Below, piece by piece: positions 7,876 through 16,630 of a stretch of 25,534 nucleotides of DNA. The notes beneath the pieces were generated by a model. That model was not told where the DNA came from and did not search any database. It saw only the letters and a program-made list of their open reading frames with translations. The stretch covers positions 1 to 25,534 of the forward strand of contig SKXR01000165.1 of the NCBI GenBank assembly GCA_007128275.1, given 5' to 3'. Within the stretch, counting starts at the first letter, position 1. Each line of letters begins with the position of its first letter. The translations under genes and the position numbers were made by a program. Origin of the DNA: Kiritimatiellia bacterium (GTDB taxonomy: Bacteria > Verrucomicrobiota > Kiritimatiellia > SLAD01).

Positions 7876-8781
7876 TCATCCGATCATAACCATCACCATC
7901 AAGGATACCCCATTGAACAGCATATGCATCACGATCGGTACGATGATGGACTCCGTATAAATATAGGCGAGCGAGAGGGCAACGGAAAACACAAACAAAG
8001 GCACGAGCGAAGGGATATGGAAATGCATGAGGGCGAACAGCACGGAACTGACCAGAATGGCCGCGCCCATGCCCCATCGCCGGCCGAGAGCGGGCAATAA
8101 CAGGCCGCGAAACAGGATCTCTTCCGACACGGGCGCAAGAAATAGTGCGAGGAATATGAAATAATAGAACATGAAACCGGCGTCCAGTTCCTCGAACAGG
8201 CGGACGACATCCTGGGGTTCCGGCTCGTGCCCGGTCCATTGCAGCCAGACATGAAATACGGCGGCATAGAAGATGAGTATGGGCACAGCGGCCACATACG
8301 CGATCACGCCCTTGACGATATCGTTCCTGCACGACCACCTGACATGCGCGAATCCCACGTTCCAGGAGATGCCGCGCTGATGTGCGCGGAACATCACAAT
8401 CGCAATGGCGGCCCAATGCAGCACGATACTGTGCGCCAGAATCCACAGATACTGCTCGTCCCACGCAGCCAGCCAGCCCGTCATATGGAGCAGATGGAGC
8501 AGGCCCAGCACGAACGCGTGCAGGAACAGGATGATCAGCACCGTAAAGGACACGTCGGACCAACCCCACGGCCGCCATAACAAACGATTGATCTTGCGAA
8601 CCCAGACGGTCGGGTGCCCGATGTAACGAATCAACAGATAGACATTGATGGCGAGGCCGAGGAGGAGCAGCACCGCGTAGAGCACGATCACCCCCATCAT
8701 CTGCTCCAGGTCCATCGTGGGGCCCGTGCCCGAACCCGGGGTTTGCAGGGCCGTACCGAGTATCCATGCTGAAACCATCAT
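7876..8781 (-). CDS. CPBP family intramembrane metalloprotease
   Basis: A 301-residue polytopic membrane protein with about seven or eight hydrophobic segments. The C-terminal half holds the CPBP (CAAX protease/Abi) signature: APVSEEILFRGLLLPALG with E220, E221 and R225, FALMHFH with H253, and HMLFN with H286 and N290. These are the glutamates and histidines of the Rce1-type intramembrane protease site. Bacterial members act in prenyl-type processing, bacteriocin immunity or membrane-protein maturation; the substrate here is unknown. Start at ATG 8781, with GGGAGAGG about 9 bases upstream; the second ATG at 8778 is equally possible. It follows the GT2 gene by 18 bases in the same operon. Confidence 0.9.
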   Translation of the reverse strand: MMVSAWILGTALQTPGSGTGPTMDLEQMMGVIVLYAVLLLLGLAINVYLLIRYIGHPTVWVRKINRLLWRPWGWSDVSFTVLIILFLHAFVLGLLHLLHMTGWLAAWDEQYLWILAHSIVLHWAAIAIVMFRAHQRGISWNVGFAHVRWSCRNDIVKGVIAYVAAVPILIFYAAVFHVWLQWTGHEPEPQDVVRLFEELDAGFMFYYFIFLALFLAPVSEEILFRGLLLPALGRRWGMGAAILVSSVLFALMHFHIPSLVPLFVFSVALSLAYIYTESIIVPIVMHMLFNGVSLMVMVMIG

Positions 8782-8799
8782 GCCGGCGCGCCTCTCCCG

Positions 8800-9780
8800 T
8801 TACCCTGCGTCGGAGGGCGATTGATGGGTTTCCCGAATCAGATAGGTACGTTTACTTTGGGTCTCGTGATACGTGCGTATTTGAATTTCGGCGAGCAATC
8901 CCATGCTGATGAATTGCATCCCGAGAAACACCAGCATGGTCGCGGACACCAGCCAGAACGGACGTTTCACCAATTCGGAACCCAAGACCGTGTCAAACAG
9001 CAGAAACGACATATGCCCGCCAATCATGATCGCAAACAACAGCAATCCGGGCAGGGCAAAAAAGAGACCGATCTTCCCGAACATCTGCATGGGACCCATG
9101 CTGTAGCGGAGCAGAAACTTCACCGTGATCAGATCCAAAATCACCCGGACCGTCCTTGAAATACCATACTTGGATTGGCCGAATTGCCGCGCATGATGAC
9201 CAACGACCACCTCGTCGATTCTGCCGCCCACCCAACTGGCCAGGGCGGGAATGAACCGGTGCATTTCCCCGTACAAATGCACGTCTTGGATGACATCGCG
9301 CCGGTACGCTTTCAGAGTGCATCCGTAATCGTGGAGATACACCCCCGTGATTCGGCTGATCAACCAGTTGGCGATGATGGAAGGGAGCCGACGATTAATA
9401 AAGGGATCTTTGCGATCCTTGCGCCATCCGCTGACGACGTCGTAGCCTTGATCCATCCGTTCCAATAATTTTGGAATATCGTCCGGATCGTTCTGCAGGT
9501 CCGCGTCCAAGGTGACGACAACATCGCCTTTGGCATGGTGGAAGCCCGCACTCATGGCCGCGGTCTGCCCAAAATTTCGACGGAAGCGGAGCAGGCGCAG
9601 ATGGGGATAGCGCTCGGCACAGGCGACCATCAAGGACCACGTATTGTCCGTACTGCCGTCGTCCACCAGAATGACTTCGTACGAGCGTTGAATGCTCGAC
9701 AGCGATTCATGAAGCCGTTCGCACAGCTTCTCCACGCTTTCCTTCTCGTTGTATACCGGCACAACCACTGACAAATCCAC
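8800..9780 (-). CDS. GT2 family membrane glycosyltransferase (DPM1/ArnC-like)
   Basis: A 326-residue inverting glycosyltransferase of the polyprenyl-phosphate sugar transferase type. The GT-A domain opens LSVVVPVYNEKESVEKL and contains VILVDDGSTDNTW and the metal-binding DADLQND (residues 92-98). Two C-terminal membrane helices lie near residues 236-254 and 274-294. This layout fits transfer of a nucleotide sugar to undecaprenyl phosphate at the inner face of the membrane, feeding lipid A or glycan modification. The start is GTG 9780, four bases after the stop of the 43-aa ORF, with GGGTAGGG just upstream. Lipid specificity and sugar are not readable from the sequence. Confidence 0.92.
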   Translation of the reverse strand: MDLSVVVPVYNEKESVEKLCERLHESLSSIQRSYEVILVDDGSTDNTWSLMVACAERYPHLRLLRFRRNFGQTAAMSAGFHHAKGDVVVTLDADLQNDPDDIPKLLERMDQGYDVVSGWRKDRKDPFINRRLPSIIANWLISRITGVYLHDYGCTLKAYRRDVIQDVHLYGEMHRFIPALASWVGGRIDEVVVGHHARQFGQSKYGISRTVRVILDLITVKFLLRYSMGPMQMFGKIGLFFALPGLLLFAIMIGGHMSFLLFDTVLGSELVKRPFWLVSATMLVFLGMQFISMGLLAEIQIRTYHETQSKRTYLIRETHQSPSDAG

Positions 9781-9784
9781 GAAA

Positions 9785-9916
9785 TTACCCTACCCTTTCC
9801 ACGTTCCAGCAGTTCCATTTTGCGGGGTCATAGTGCGGCCTGCATCCGTCAAAAGCAAACCAATAAGCGAGGCCATAGAGAGCGGATGACGGCCGCATAT
9901 GCGGTTTCCGTTCCAT
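9785..9916 (-). CDS. 43-residue small protein between oxidoreductase and GT2 genes
   Basis: The frame starts at ATG 9916, sharing one base with the dehydrogenase stop (TGATG), and ends four bases before the GT2 start. It encodes 43 residues beginning MERKPHMRPSSALYGLAYWF and ending CRPHYDPAKWNCWNVERVG. GGCGGA lies about 7-8 bases upstream. Perfect tiling between two genes, coupled translation at both ends and an unusual composition (four Trp/Tyr-rich clusters, two Cys) argue that it is real. The middle segment LYGLAYWFAF is weakly hydrophobic, too short for a firm membrane call. I recognise no family. It could act with the GT2 enzyme or the dehydrogenase, which is inference from position only. 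Confidence 0.6.
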   Translation of the reverse strand: MERKPHMRPSSALYGLAYWFAFDGCRPHYDPAKWNCWNVERVG

Positions 9917-12792
9917 CACGTATTCCGCCAGACGGCCGCGATGAGCTCGGCGGGATGATACGCTTGGCGGCCGGTTCCGTCGGCGATTTGATGCCGGCAC
10001 GAGAAGCCCTGGGCGCAGAGCAGCGCATCGTTCGGCAGCTTGCGAAGGGCCGGAAACAGTCTTAACTCGCCGATCCGCATCGACAACTCGTAATGATCGG
10101 ACTCATAGCCGAAACTACCCGCCATTCCGCAACAACCGGCCTCCACCTCCACGGGCTTGTACCCGACCCGTCTCAACAGCTCCATCAGCGGCGCGCCTCC
10201 CGTCATGGACTTGACATGACAATGCCCGTGCACATGGACCGCTTCCCCCGCCGCCGTGGAATGAGCGGGCCAGGAATCGGCATGCGCCAGCAGGTATTCC
10301 TCAAAGAGATAGGCACGTGACGCCACGGCATGTGCGGCGGGCAGATCGGCGTCGTCCACGAGATCAAGGAATTCATCCCGTACCGTCAATAATTCGGAAG
10401 GCTCCTGGCCGATGACCACGAGCTCGTCTCCCAACCGCCCATGGAGATCGCGCACCAATCTCGTCGCGGTGGCTTTCGCCTCATCGAGAAACCCCATGGA
10501 CAAACACGTTCGCCCGCTGGATGTCGGGGGCGTTACTTCCACCCGGCATCCCAAGGCCTCAAGAACGGTCACCATGGCGATCCCGATATGCGGTTCCATA
10601 TAGTTCATGAAACAATCGTTCAAAATCAACACGGGGGATCCCGTGACGGTGCCGGGGACCCGTTTCCTGGACCATTCGTAAAGGGTCTCCGCAGCCAGGG
10701 ATGGCAGGGTGCGTTTTGGATGAAGGCCGTAGAGCTTGTACAGCAGGGCCTTGACGAGGCGCGACCTGTTGAGAAGATTCGCAAGCCCTGACACGCGCGA
10801 TCCCGCCGACCATATCCGTTCGGGAAAGGCAAACAACCGTTCACCGCGCGTCGTCCCATGCCGTTGATGCCATCCATGAAGGAACTCGGCCTTCATGCGT
10901 GCCATGTCCACATTCGCGGGACATTCCGTTTTGCACGCCTTACAGCTCAGACACAAATCCAGCGCCGCTTTCAAGTCGTCCGAACCGAACGCCTCCGCGT
11001 GTTGCCCTCGAAAGAGTTGGCGGAACAGATTCGCACGGCCGCGCGTACTGTCTTTTTCGTCACGCGTCGCCATGTACGAGGGACACATTGTGCCGCCGGA
11101 ATCGGCGAGCTTGCGGCAGACGCCGGCTCCATTGCATCGTCCGATGGCATGATCAAACCCTTTTTGATCGCGCCAATGGAACACGGTAGGTATATCCGCG
11201 GACGCGGCGCTGGTCCCGATGCGCAGGTGGGCGTCCATCGGTTCCGCGCGCACGATTTTTCCGGGATTGAGCAAGCCGTCCGGATCCCAGATGCGTTTCA
11301 CCGTTTCCAACACCATCATCATTCCCGGTCCGAACACCCGCTCCAAATGCGGGGCGCGCACCCGCCCGTCTCCGTGTTCGCCTGAGAGTGATCCGCGATA
11401 GGTCCGGACCAGATCCGCCACATCAGCCGCCATTCGTTTCATGGTATCGAGGCCTTCCGGCGTACCCATGTTCAGCTCGGGGCGCAGATGCAGTTCTCCG
11501 ACGGACGCGTGCCCGTAATACACGCACCGGGTCTTGTATCGGGCCGCGAGGGCCTGCACATCGCGAACATAGGCGGGCAAATCCTCCACGCGCACCGCGG
11601 TGTCTTCCATGAACTCCGGCGTCTTCTTGTCGGACCACCCCCCCATGAGCAGCCCCAGTCCCGCTTTGCGCAAGTCCCATACGCGCGCGATCTCGTCCGG
11701 CGCATTCATGACCGGGGCGGCGTACGCGCTGGCCGCCGTTTGCAGTTCATCGCTCAGGGACTGGGCGGCATCCGCCAACGCCCCAGGCTCATCTCCGTGC
11801 AACTCCACGATGAGCAGCGCGGAAGGCGAGCCCGCGATGAAGAAACGATTTCGGCTTTGCTCCGGATTCTCCAGTGCCGCAGTCAAGACAATGTCGTCCA
11901 ACAACTCCACCGCCGCGGCGCCACGGCGTACGGCGAGCACAGCGGCTTCCACCGCGGCGTTGAGGGAACCGAAATGCGGGATGACCAATATCCGGTTACG
12001 GGGCAACGGCTTGAGGCCGACGTCCGCCTCCAGCGTCAAGGCCAGCGTTCCTTCGCTGCCACACAACAATTCCGCCAGATTAAAGGGGCGCCCACCCGGC
12101 GTGAAGGGATCCATTTCCAGCAAGCGGTCCAAGGCGTAGCCCGTATTTCGACGAATGATGGACGCATGCGGATAGCTTCGCCGAATCAAATCGGCGTGTT
12201 GGTCCAGGATCGACGTCATCTCGCGGTAGATGCGACCTTCCGTGGTTGCGGCCTTCTTCTTCTGCGCGACTTCTTCAGGGCGCAAAGGCCCGAACGTGGC
12301 TGTTGACCCATCACTTAACACGGCACGGATACGGCGAATATGATCCCGCGTGCTGCCGTATTTCACGGAATACAGCCCGGCTGAATTATTGCCGATCATG
12401 CCGCCGATCATGCAGCGGTTGGTCGTCGCCGTGTCCGGCGCAAAATGCAGTCCGAACGGGGCGGCCGCCCGGTTGAGCGTATCGCGAATCACACCGGGTT
12501 GAACACGCGCCACGGCTTGTCCCGGGTCCAGCTGGACGATGCCGTCCATGTGACGGGAGACATCCATGATAAGCCCCGCTCCGGTCGCCTGCCCGGCCAG
12601 GCTGGTGCCGGCGGCGCGTGCGGTAACAGGCATGGAACGGGATCGGGCAAGGGCCAGCAGTGTGATTACGTCGTTCTCCGTTCGGGGGAACGCCACCCCT
12701 TGCGGACCTTCTTCGTACATGGACGCATCGTTCGCGTACAAAGTTCTCGTCAGCGTATCGGTATGTATCAGCGGCGCGGTCATAAGCTTCAT
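9916..12792 (-). CDS. FAD/4Fe-4S 2-hydroxyacid dehydrogenase (GlcD/GlcF-type fusion)
   Basis: A 958-residue fusion. Residues ~1-270 form a PCMH-type FAD-binding domain (ARAAGTSLAGQATG near 58-71, GGMIGNNSAG near 130). Residues ~270-520 form the FAD-linked oxidase C-terminal domain (YYGHASVGELHLRP, GEHGDGR near 471). A ferredoxin-like part follows with C553, C559, C570 and CLSCKACKTECP (C614-C624). The end carries two CCG-type motifs: CFMNYMEPHIG near 727 and HGHCHVKS with EAGCCGMAGSFGYE near 885. This layout matches YdiJ and D-lactate/D-2-hydroxyglutarate dehydrogenases, which pass electrons from a D-2-hydroxyacid to the quinone pool. The substrate is unknown. The ATG at 12792 is used; 12783 is also possible. 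A TTG at 12822 is less likely. Confidence 0.93.
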   Translation of the reverse strand: MKLMTAPLIHTDTLTRTLYANDASMYEEGPQGVAFPRTENDVITLLALARSRSMPVTARAAGTSLAGQATGAGLIMDVSRHMDGIVQLDPGQAVARVQPGVIRDTLNRAAAPFGLHFAPDTATTNRCMIGGMIGNNSAGLYSVKYGSTRDHIRRIRAVLSDGSTATFGPLRPEEVAQKKKAATTEGRIYREMTSILDQHADLIRRSYPHASIIRRNTGYALDRLLEMDPFTPGGRPFNLAELLCGSEGTLALTLEADVGLKPLPRNRILVIPHFGSLNAAVEAAVLAVRRGAAAVELLDDIVLTAALENPEQSRNRFFIAGSPSALLIVELHGDEPGALADAAQSLSDELQTAASAYAAPVMNAPDEIARVWDLRKAGLGLLMGGWSDKKTPEFMEDTAVRVEDLPAYVRDVQALAARYKTRCVYYGHASVGELHLRPELNMGTPEGLDTMKRMAADVADLVRTYRGSLSGEHGDGRVRAPHLERVFGPGMMMVLETVKRIWDPDGLLNPGKIVRAEPMDAHLRIGTSAASADIPTVFHWRDQKGFDHAIGRCNGAGVCRKLADSGGTMCPSYMATRDEKDSTRGRANLFRQLFRGQHAEAFGSDDLKAALDLCLSCKACKTECPANVDMARMKAEFLHGWHQRHGTTRGERLFAFPERIWSAGSRVSGLANLLNRSRLVKALLYKLYGLHPKRTLPSLAAETLYEWSRKRVPGTVTGSPVLILNDCFMNYMEPHIGIAMVTVLEALGCRVEVTPPTSSGRTCLSMGFLDEAKATATRLVRDLHGRLGDELVVIGQEPSELLTVRDEFLDLVDDADLPAAHAVASRAYLFEEYLLAHADSWPAHSTAAGEAVHVHGHCHVKSMTGGAPLMELLRRVGYKPVEVEAGCCGMAGSFGYESDHYELSMRIGELRLFPALRKLPNDALLCAQGFSCRHQIADGTGRQAYHPAELIAAVWRNT

Positions 12793-12934
12793 GCCAATAT
12801 GCCGTCGTTGAAGCGCGCACAACAGTCAAAAAGACGGCGAGCCAAAGGAATTCGCTGGCCCGATGGCCATTTCCCGCGTAGGATGAGACATAAGGTTCGA
12901 ATACGCATCCATTTTGGCGAAAGCGCAGGACCTC

Positions 12935-14038
12935 ATGAAAAAGCAATCGACCACGGCCAAGTCCCGCCGGATCTCCTTTCGCATCACGACCATGCATCCC
13001 CTCCCCGTCGGAGAACAGGTCTTCATCACGGGTCAGGTCGATGCGCTGGGCGCTTGGAACCCCGCCAGTTTCGCGCTCGCCCGCGGTGATGATCTGGTGT
13101 GGGAAGGCGACATCGTGGTGCCGGCCAACATGGATGTGGAATACAAAATCACGCGCGGCTCGTGGGACACGGAAGAAGTGCTGCAAGACGGGAGCCTACC
13201 GGAAAACCATGTCGTCCCGGCCGGCGGGGATATGGTTGAAGAGCGCACGGTCCATCACTGGCACGATCGACGTGTGCTCCAACCGCGCATTGTCGGAGAC
13301 TACCGGGTTCACGATGAAGTCGCCTCCACCCATCTCCGGCACAAGCGTACCGTCATCGTCTGGTTGCCGCCCTCGTACGGTTCGGAGCCGAGCCGCCGAT
13401 ATCCCGTCCTCTACATGCACGACGGCCAACAGGTCTTTGATCCGACCACCTCGACCTGGAACCAGGACTGGGAAGTGGATGAGTGGTGTATTGAACTCAT
13501 CAAGCAAGATCGCCTTCAGGAAATCATCGTAGTCGGGATCTACAGCACGCCGGACCGCTTCATCGAATACAACCCGGCCGAGCTTGGCCCGGACTACTCG
13601 CGCTTTGTGCTGGAGGAATTGAAGCCGTTCATCGATCGGGAATACCGCACCCACCGCGACCGGGAACACACGGCTGTGGCGGGCGCCTCCATGGGTGGCG
13701 CGATTTCCTTTTACATGGCATGGACCCATCCCGAGATCTTTTTCGGCGCCGCGTGTCTTTCCTCCGCGTTCCAATACAAGCAGGACCAGTTCACGATCGA
13801 CTTGGTGAAGAAGACTAAGAAGCCACCCGACCTGCGTCTATTCCTCTATTGCGGACAAGGCGACGATCTCGAAAAGCAGCTCACGGGCGACCTGTACGCC
13901 ATGCGCGACGTGTTGGCCGAAAAGGGTATGGTCCCCGGTAACCAGCTGCTCATCTCCACAGACCCCGACGGGGCCCACAACGAAGCGGCATGGGCCAGGC
14001 ACACGGACCATTGGTTGCTGTTTCTTTTTGGCAAGTAA
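12935..14038 (+). CDS. Starch-binding-domain (CBM20-like) esterase, alpha/beta hydrolase
   Basis: A 367-residue two-domain protein. Residues ~12-110 look like a CBM20/48 carbohydrate-binding beta-sandwich (VFITGQVDALGAWNP, LVWEGDIVVPANMDVEYKI), a fold that binds starch or glycogen. Residues ~115-367 are an esterase-D/enterochelin-esterase type hydrolase: RYPVLYMHDGQQVFD, nucleophile elbow GASMGG (S252), acid D310 or D311 in GQGDD and H348 in GAHNE. No signal peptide is visible, so it is probably cytoplasmic unless secretion is unconventional. Start at ATG 12935 with AGGA four bases upstream; an earlier TTG at 12914 would add seven residues. It likely removes acyl groups from a glucan or oligosaccharide, an inference from domain pairing. 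Confidence 0.85.
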   Translation: MKKQSTTAKSRRISFRITTMHPLPVGEQVFITGQVDALGAWNPASFALARGDDLVWEGDIVVPANMDVEYKITRGSWDTEEVLQDGSLPENHVVPAGGDMVEERTVHHWHDRRVLQPRIVGDYRVHDEVASTHLRHKRTVIVWLPPSYGSEPSRRYPVLYMHDGQQVFDPTTSTWNQDWEVDEWCIELIKQDRLQEIIVVGIYSTPDRFIEYNPAELGPDYSRFVLEELKPFIDREYRTHRDREHTAVAGASMGGAISFYMAWTHPEIFFGAACLSSAFQYKQDQFTIDLVKKTKKPPDLRLFLYCGQGDDLEKQLTGDLYAMRDVLAEKGMVPGNQLLISTDPDGAHNEAAWARHTDHWLLFLFGK

Positions 14039-14103
14039 TCGCGCGGCCGTGAAGGATGCTCTCTTGCCCTGCCCGTCATTCTTGTATACGCTTAACCTTG
14101 CGC

Positions 14104-15231
14104 ATGAGAACATCAAGACTCCAATGGGCTGTAGTTGCCGGACTGCTCTGGCACGCTCCGGGCGTGCAGGGCGCTTCGGGCACCACCGCCCCGGTGCCCG
14201 TCGCCCCCATCAGCGCCATCGAATATGAGGGTTGGAGCAACGCGTTTCGACTTCACAACGACGTGATCCAGGTGGTCATCGTTCCGGAAATCGGGCGCAT
14301 CGTGCAGTTCGGCTTTTTGGAGGGCGACAATGTGCTGCGGCTGGATGAGCATTTACTCGGACAAACGGGTGCCGACGCCGATCCCGGTGAATGGCTGAAC
14401 TTCGGCGGCGACTGGCTTTGGCCCGTTGCACAGACCCGTTGGCCGGATTTCCAAGACGGGATCTGGCCGCCATCCCCGCTGCTCGACGGCCGCCCTTGGT
14501 CGGGCCGCGCATGGCGCACCGAAGACGGGAGCCAGCATTGCTTGATCTCCCGGGATTTCGGCGCCCCACTGCACGTGCGGGTAAGCCGCACCATTCGGCT
14601 GGACCCCACCAACATGCACATCTCCGTGCGTCAACGGATCGAACGGCTCGAGCCCAGCGATATTCCCGTTACCCTCTGGCATCTCAGCCAAGTGCGGAAC
14701 GCCGAGCAAATCGTGATTCCCGTAGAGAAGGATTCGCGCTTTGAAAAGGGCCTGACGAATCTGATGTTCGCTATGCCGGAGAAGAATCTGCTGTACCACG
14801 ACCGAGAGACCGTGGTCTATCAAGCGCAACGGGGCGGGGAACACAAACTCGGTTCGGACTCGCCGCGCGCGTGGCTGGCCGCATTGAAAGGACGCACGCT
14901 GCTCGTAGCGCGATCGGTACCCGGCGAGGGTCAGGGTGAATATCCGGACGGCGGCTGCACCGTGCAAATGTATTCGAATACCGAATTGGGTTACGCCGAA
15001 TTGGAGACCCTGAGCACCGAACAGGTCTTGGAGCCCGGCGAACATATCAACAATACCGTAACCCTTGCCCTGTTCCGATTGGATCCCGTCCCCGAAACCT
15101 CCGCTAATCTGGCCGACACCGTGCAACGGCTGCTTGGTGAACCGCCGTTGTTGCCCGACCGGGCCGAGCCGGAAGAAGAACACGAGGAATCAGAAGGCCA
15201 GGACAACCGGATTCCGGTTGTTCCTGAATAG
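14104..15231 (+). CDS. Exported DUF4380-like protein
   Basis: A 375-residue protein with a signal peptide (MRTSRLQWAVVAGLLWHAPG, cleavage near residue 23). The body resembles DUF4380, a beta-sandwich family related in fold to aldose-epimerase-like galactose-mutarotase domains, which often accompanies carbohydrate genes. Visible segments include VIQVVIVPEIGRIVQFGF, WLNFGGDWLWPV and RIRLDPTNMHISVRQ-type strand repeats. The tail (last ~20 residues, PEEEHEESEGQDN) is acidic and low-complexity. No catalytic residues can be assigned. The chosen ATG is weakly supported: no clear Shine-Dalgarno sequence, with a -10-like TATACG/TTAACC just upstream. It lies 65 bases after the esterase gene and 34 bases before the ATP-grasp gene. 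Confidence 0.75.
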   Translation: MRTSRLQWAVVAGLLWHAPGVQGASGTTAPVPVAPISAIEYEGWSNAFRLHNDVIQVVIVPEIGRIVQFGFLEGDNVLRLDEHLLGQTGADADPGEWLNFGGDWLWPVAQTRWPDFQDGIWPPSPLLDGRPWSGRAWRTEDGSQHCLISRDFGAPLHVRVSRTIRLDPTNMHISVRQRIERLEPSDIPVTLWHLSQVRNAEQIVIPVEKDSRFEKGLTNLMFAMPEKNLLYHDRETVVYQAQRGGEHKLGSDSPRAWLAALKGRTLLVARSVPGEGQGEYPDGGCTVQMYSNTELGYAELETLSTEQVLEPGEHINNTVTLALFRLDPVPETSANLADTVQRLLGEPPLLPDRAEPEEEHEESEGQDNRIPVVPE

Positions 15232-15265
15232 AGGAGCGCTGCACACACAACCGGTGAACCCACCC

Positions 15266-16630
15266 ATGCGTTGTACCGTTCAAACACAACCCGGTCATCT
15301 CCCGCCGTTCTGGAATAGAAACGCGGTCTTTGTCGCCAACCTGCTCTCCCTCTTCTACGGCAATGACGGTGAAACGAATGAACTCTGCCTAGAAGTCGGC
15401 CATATCGAAACCTATGGAGGTCGGCTTCTCCCCATTCTCGACCTCCTGTTCAATGGCCCGAACCGGAACCTGCTTGTCTTGGAAAGCGAACCCGACCCGC
15501 TTCTGCTGGACTACTTCACGGACGCCTGCTCGCTCACCTTGCCGGACCGCCTCATCCTGGCTCATGCCGAATACATGGACATCAACCGGACCCTGCGGGA
15601 TAAGCAAGCGCCCACCCACCCCGCCTGCGACGCCGTGAGCGCGCATGATGCCTGCTGGATGGACGGATTCGTGACCGACCAGGCGTTGACGTTGTTCGCC
15701 GAACATACGGGAAAACAGTTGATCACCACGGAAGGCGGCAGCAAACGGGGCAACAACAAGCTGACGTTGCATCAGTTTCTGGAACGAACAGGCCTTCCCA
15801 CTTTCGACACCCATCGGGCATCCGACCCGAACGCAGCCTTGAGCGCGTTGACCGAACTCAAGGGACAAGGCTACACACGGGCGGTCGTCAAATCGCAAAT
15901 CGGAGCTTCCGGCATTGGCATGGTGCAGGTCGACGTCGACGAACACGATGCGGCGGCCATCCCCGACTATCTTTTTTTTGAAGGCCCGTGTCTGGTCCAA
16001 GGCTGGCTGGATGAATCGGCGGGCAACGTTCACCGTGTCGGCTCGCCCAGCGTACAGATATTCGTGAACGAGGAGCAGGCCTGGCTTTACGATTTGACCG
16101 AACAGATCCTCAGTGCCGCGAGCGTGCACGAAGGAAATCTCGCGCCGCCGCCATACCTGCTCCAGGAAGACAGCCTACGTGAAACCGTTTTCCAACAGGC
16201 CCGCGCCGCCGCCACGTGGTTACACGAGCAGGGTTATCGCGGCACGGCCAGCGCCGATTTCCTGATCACGCGAATGAACGGCGACCCACGCGTCATACTC
16301 TGCGAAATCAATGCCCGTGTGACGGGCGCCACATATCCGGCCGTGCTCGCCCGTCATCTCTGTCCCGGTGACGCATGGTTATTGCGCAATCTCCGATTCA
16401 AATCGCCCTTGCCCTCCAAAGATATTCTTACTCGCCTGGATAAACATGGTTGCCTCTATCGCGCCGGTGCGGGGTCCGGCTTGCTTCCCATCAACTTCAA
16501 TCACGACCACGCCGGCGCCGTCGTGAAAGGGCAATTCCTGTGTCTCGCACCCGAGACCGAGGATTGCATGGAGATGATCCTCGCCACACAGCACATCTTA
16601 CCCGTACAATGGGCCTATGACCGCGATTGA
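15266..16630 (+). CDS. ATP-grasp ligase (peptide/amide-bond forming type)
   Basis: A 454-residue protein with a divergent N-terminal pre-ATP-grasp domain (residues ~1-150) and an ATP-grasp fold. Markers are the glycine loop VVKSQIGASGIGMVQV (about 207-222), the adenine-contact strand LVQGWLDE (about 243-250), ADFLIT (330-335) and the Mg-binding CEINARVTGATYP (E347, N349). Such enzymes activate a carboxylate as acyl-phosphate and join it to an amine. The C-terminal end has a second small domain (NFNHDHAGAVVKGQ). I do not recognise the exact family; substrate is unknown. GAGGAG at 15231-15236 does not sit at a normal distance from ATG 15266, so the start is uncertain; GTG 15254 is an alternative. 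The 3' end overlaps the M20 gene by 14 bases. Confidence 0.8.
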   Translation: MRCTVQTQPGHLPPFWNRNAVFVANLLSLFYGNDGETNELCLEVGHIETYGGRLLPILDLLFNGPNRNLLVLESEPDPLLLDYFTDACSLTLPDRLILAHAEYMDINRTLRDKQAPTHPACDAVSAHDACWMDGFVTDQALTLFAEHTGKQLITTEGGSKRGNNKLTLHQFLERTGLPTFDTHRASDPNAALSALTELKGQGYTRAVVKSQIGASGIGMVQVDVDEHDAAAIPDYLFFEGPCLVQGWLDESAGNVHRVGSPSVQIFVNEEQAWLYDLTEQILSAASVHEGNLAPPPYLLQEDSLRETVFQQARAAATWLHEQGYRGTASADFLITRMNGDPRVILCEINARVTGATYPAVLARHLCPGDAWLLRNLRFKSPLPSKDILTRLDKHGCLYRAGAGSGLLPINFNHDHAGAVVKGQFLCLAPETEDCMEMILATQHILPVQWAYDRD

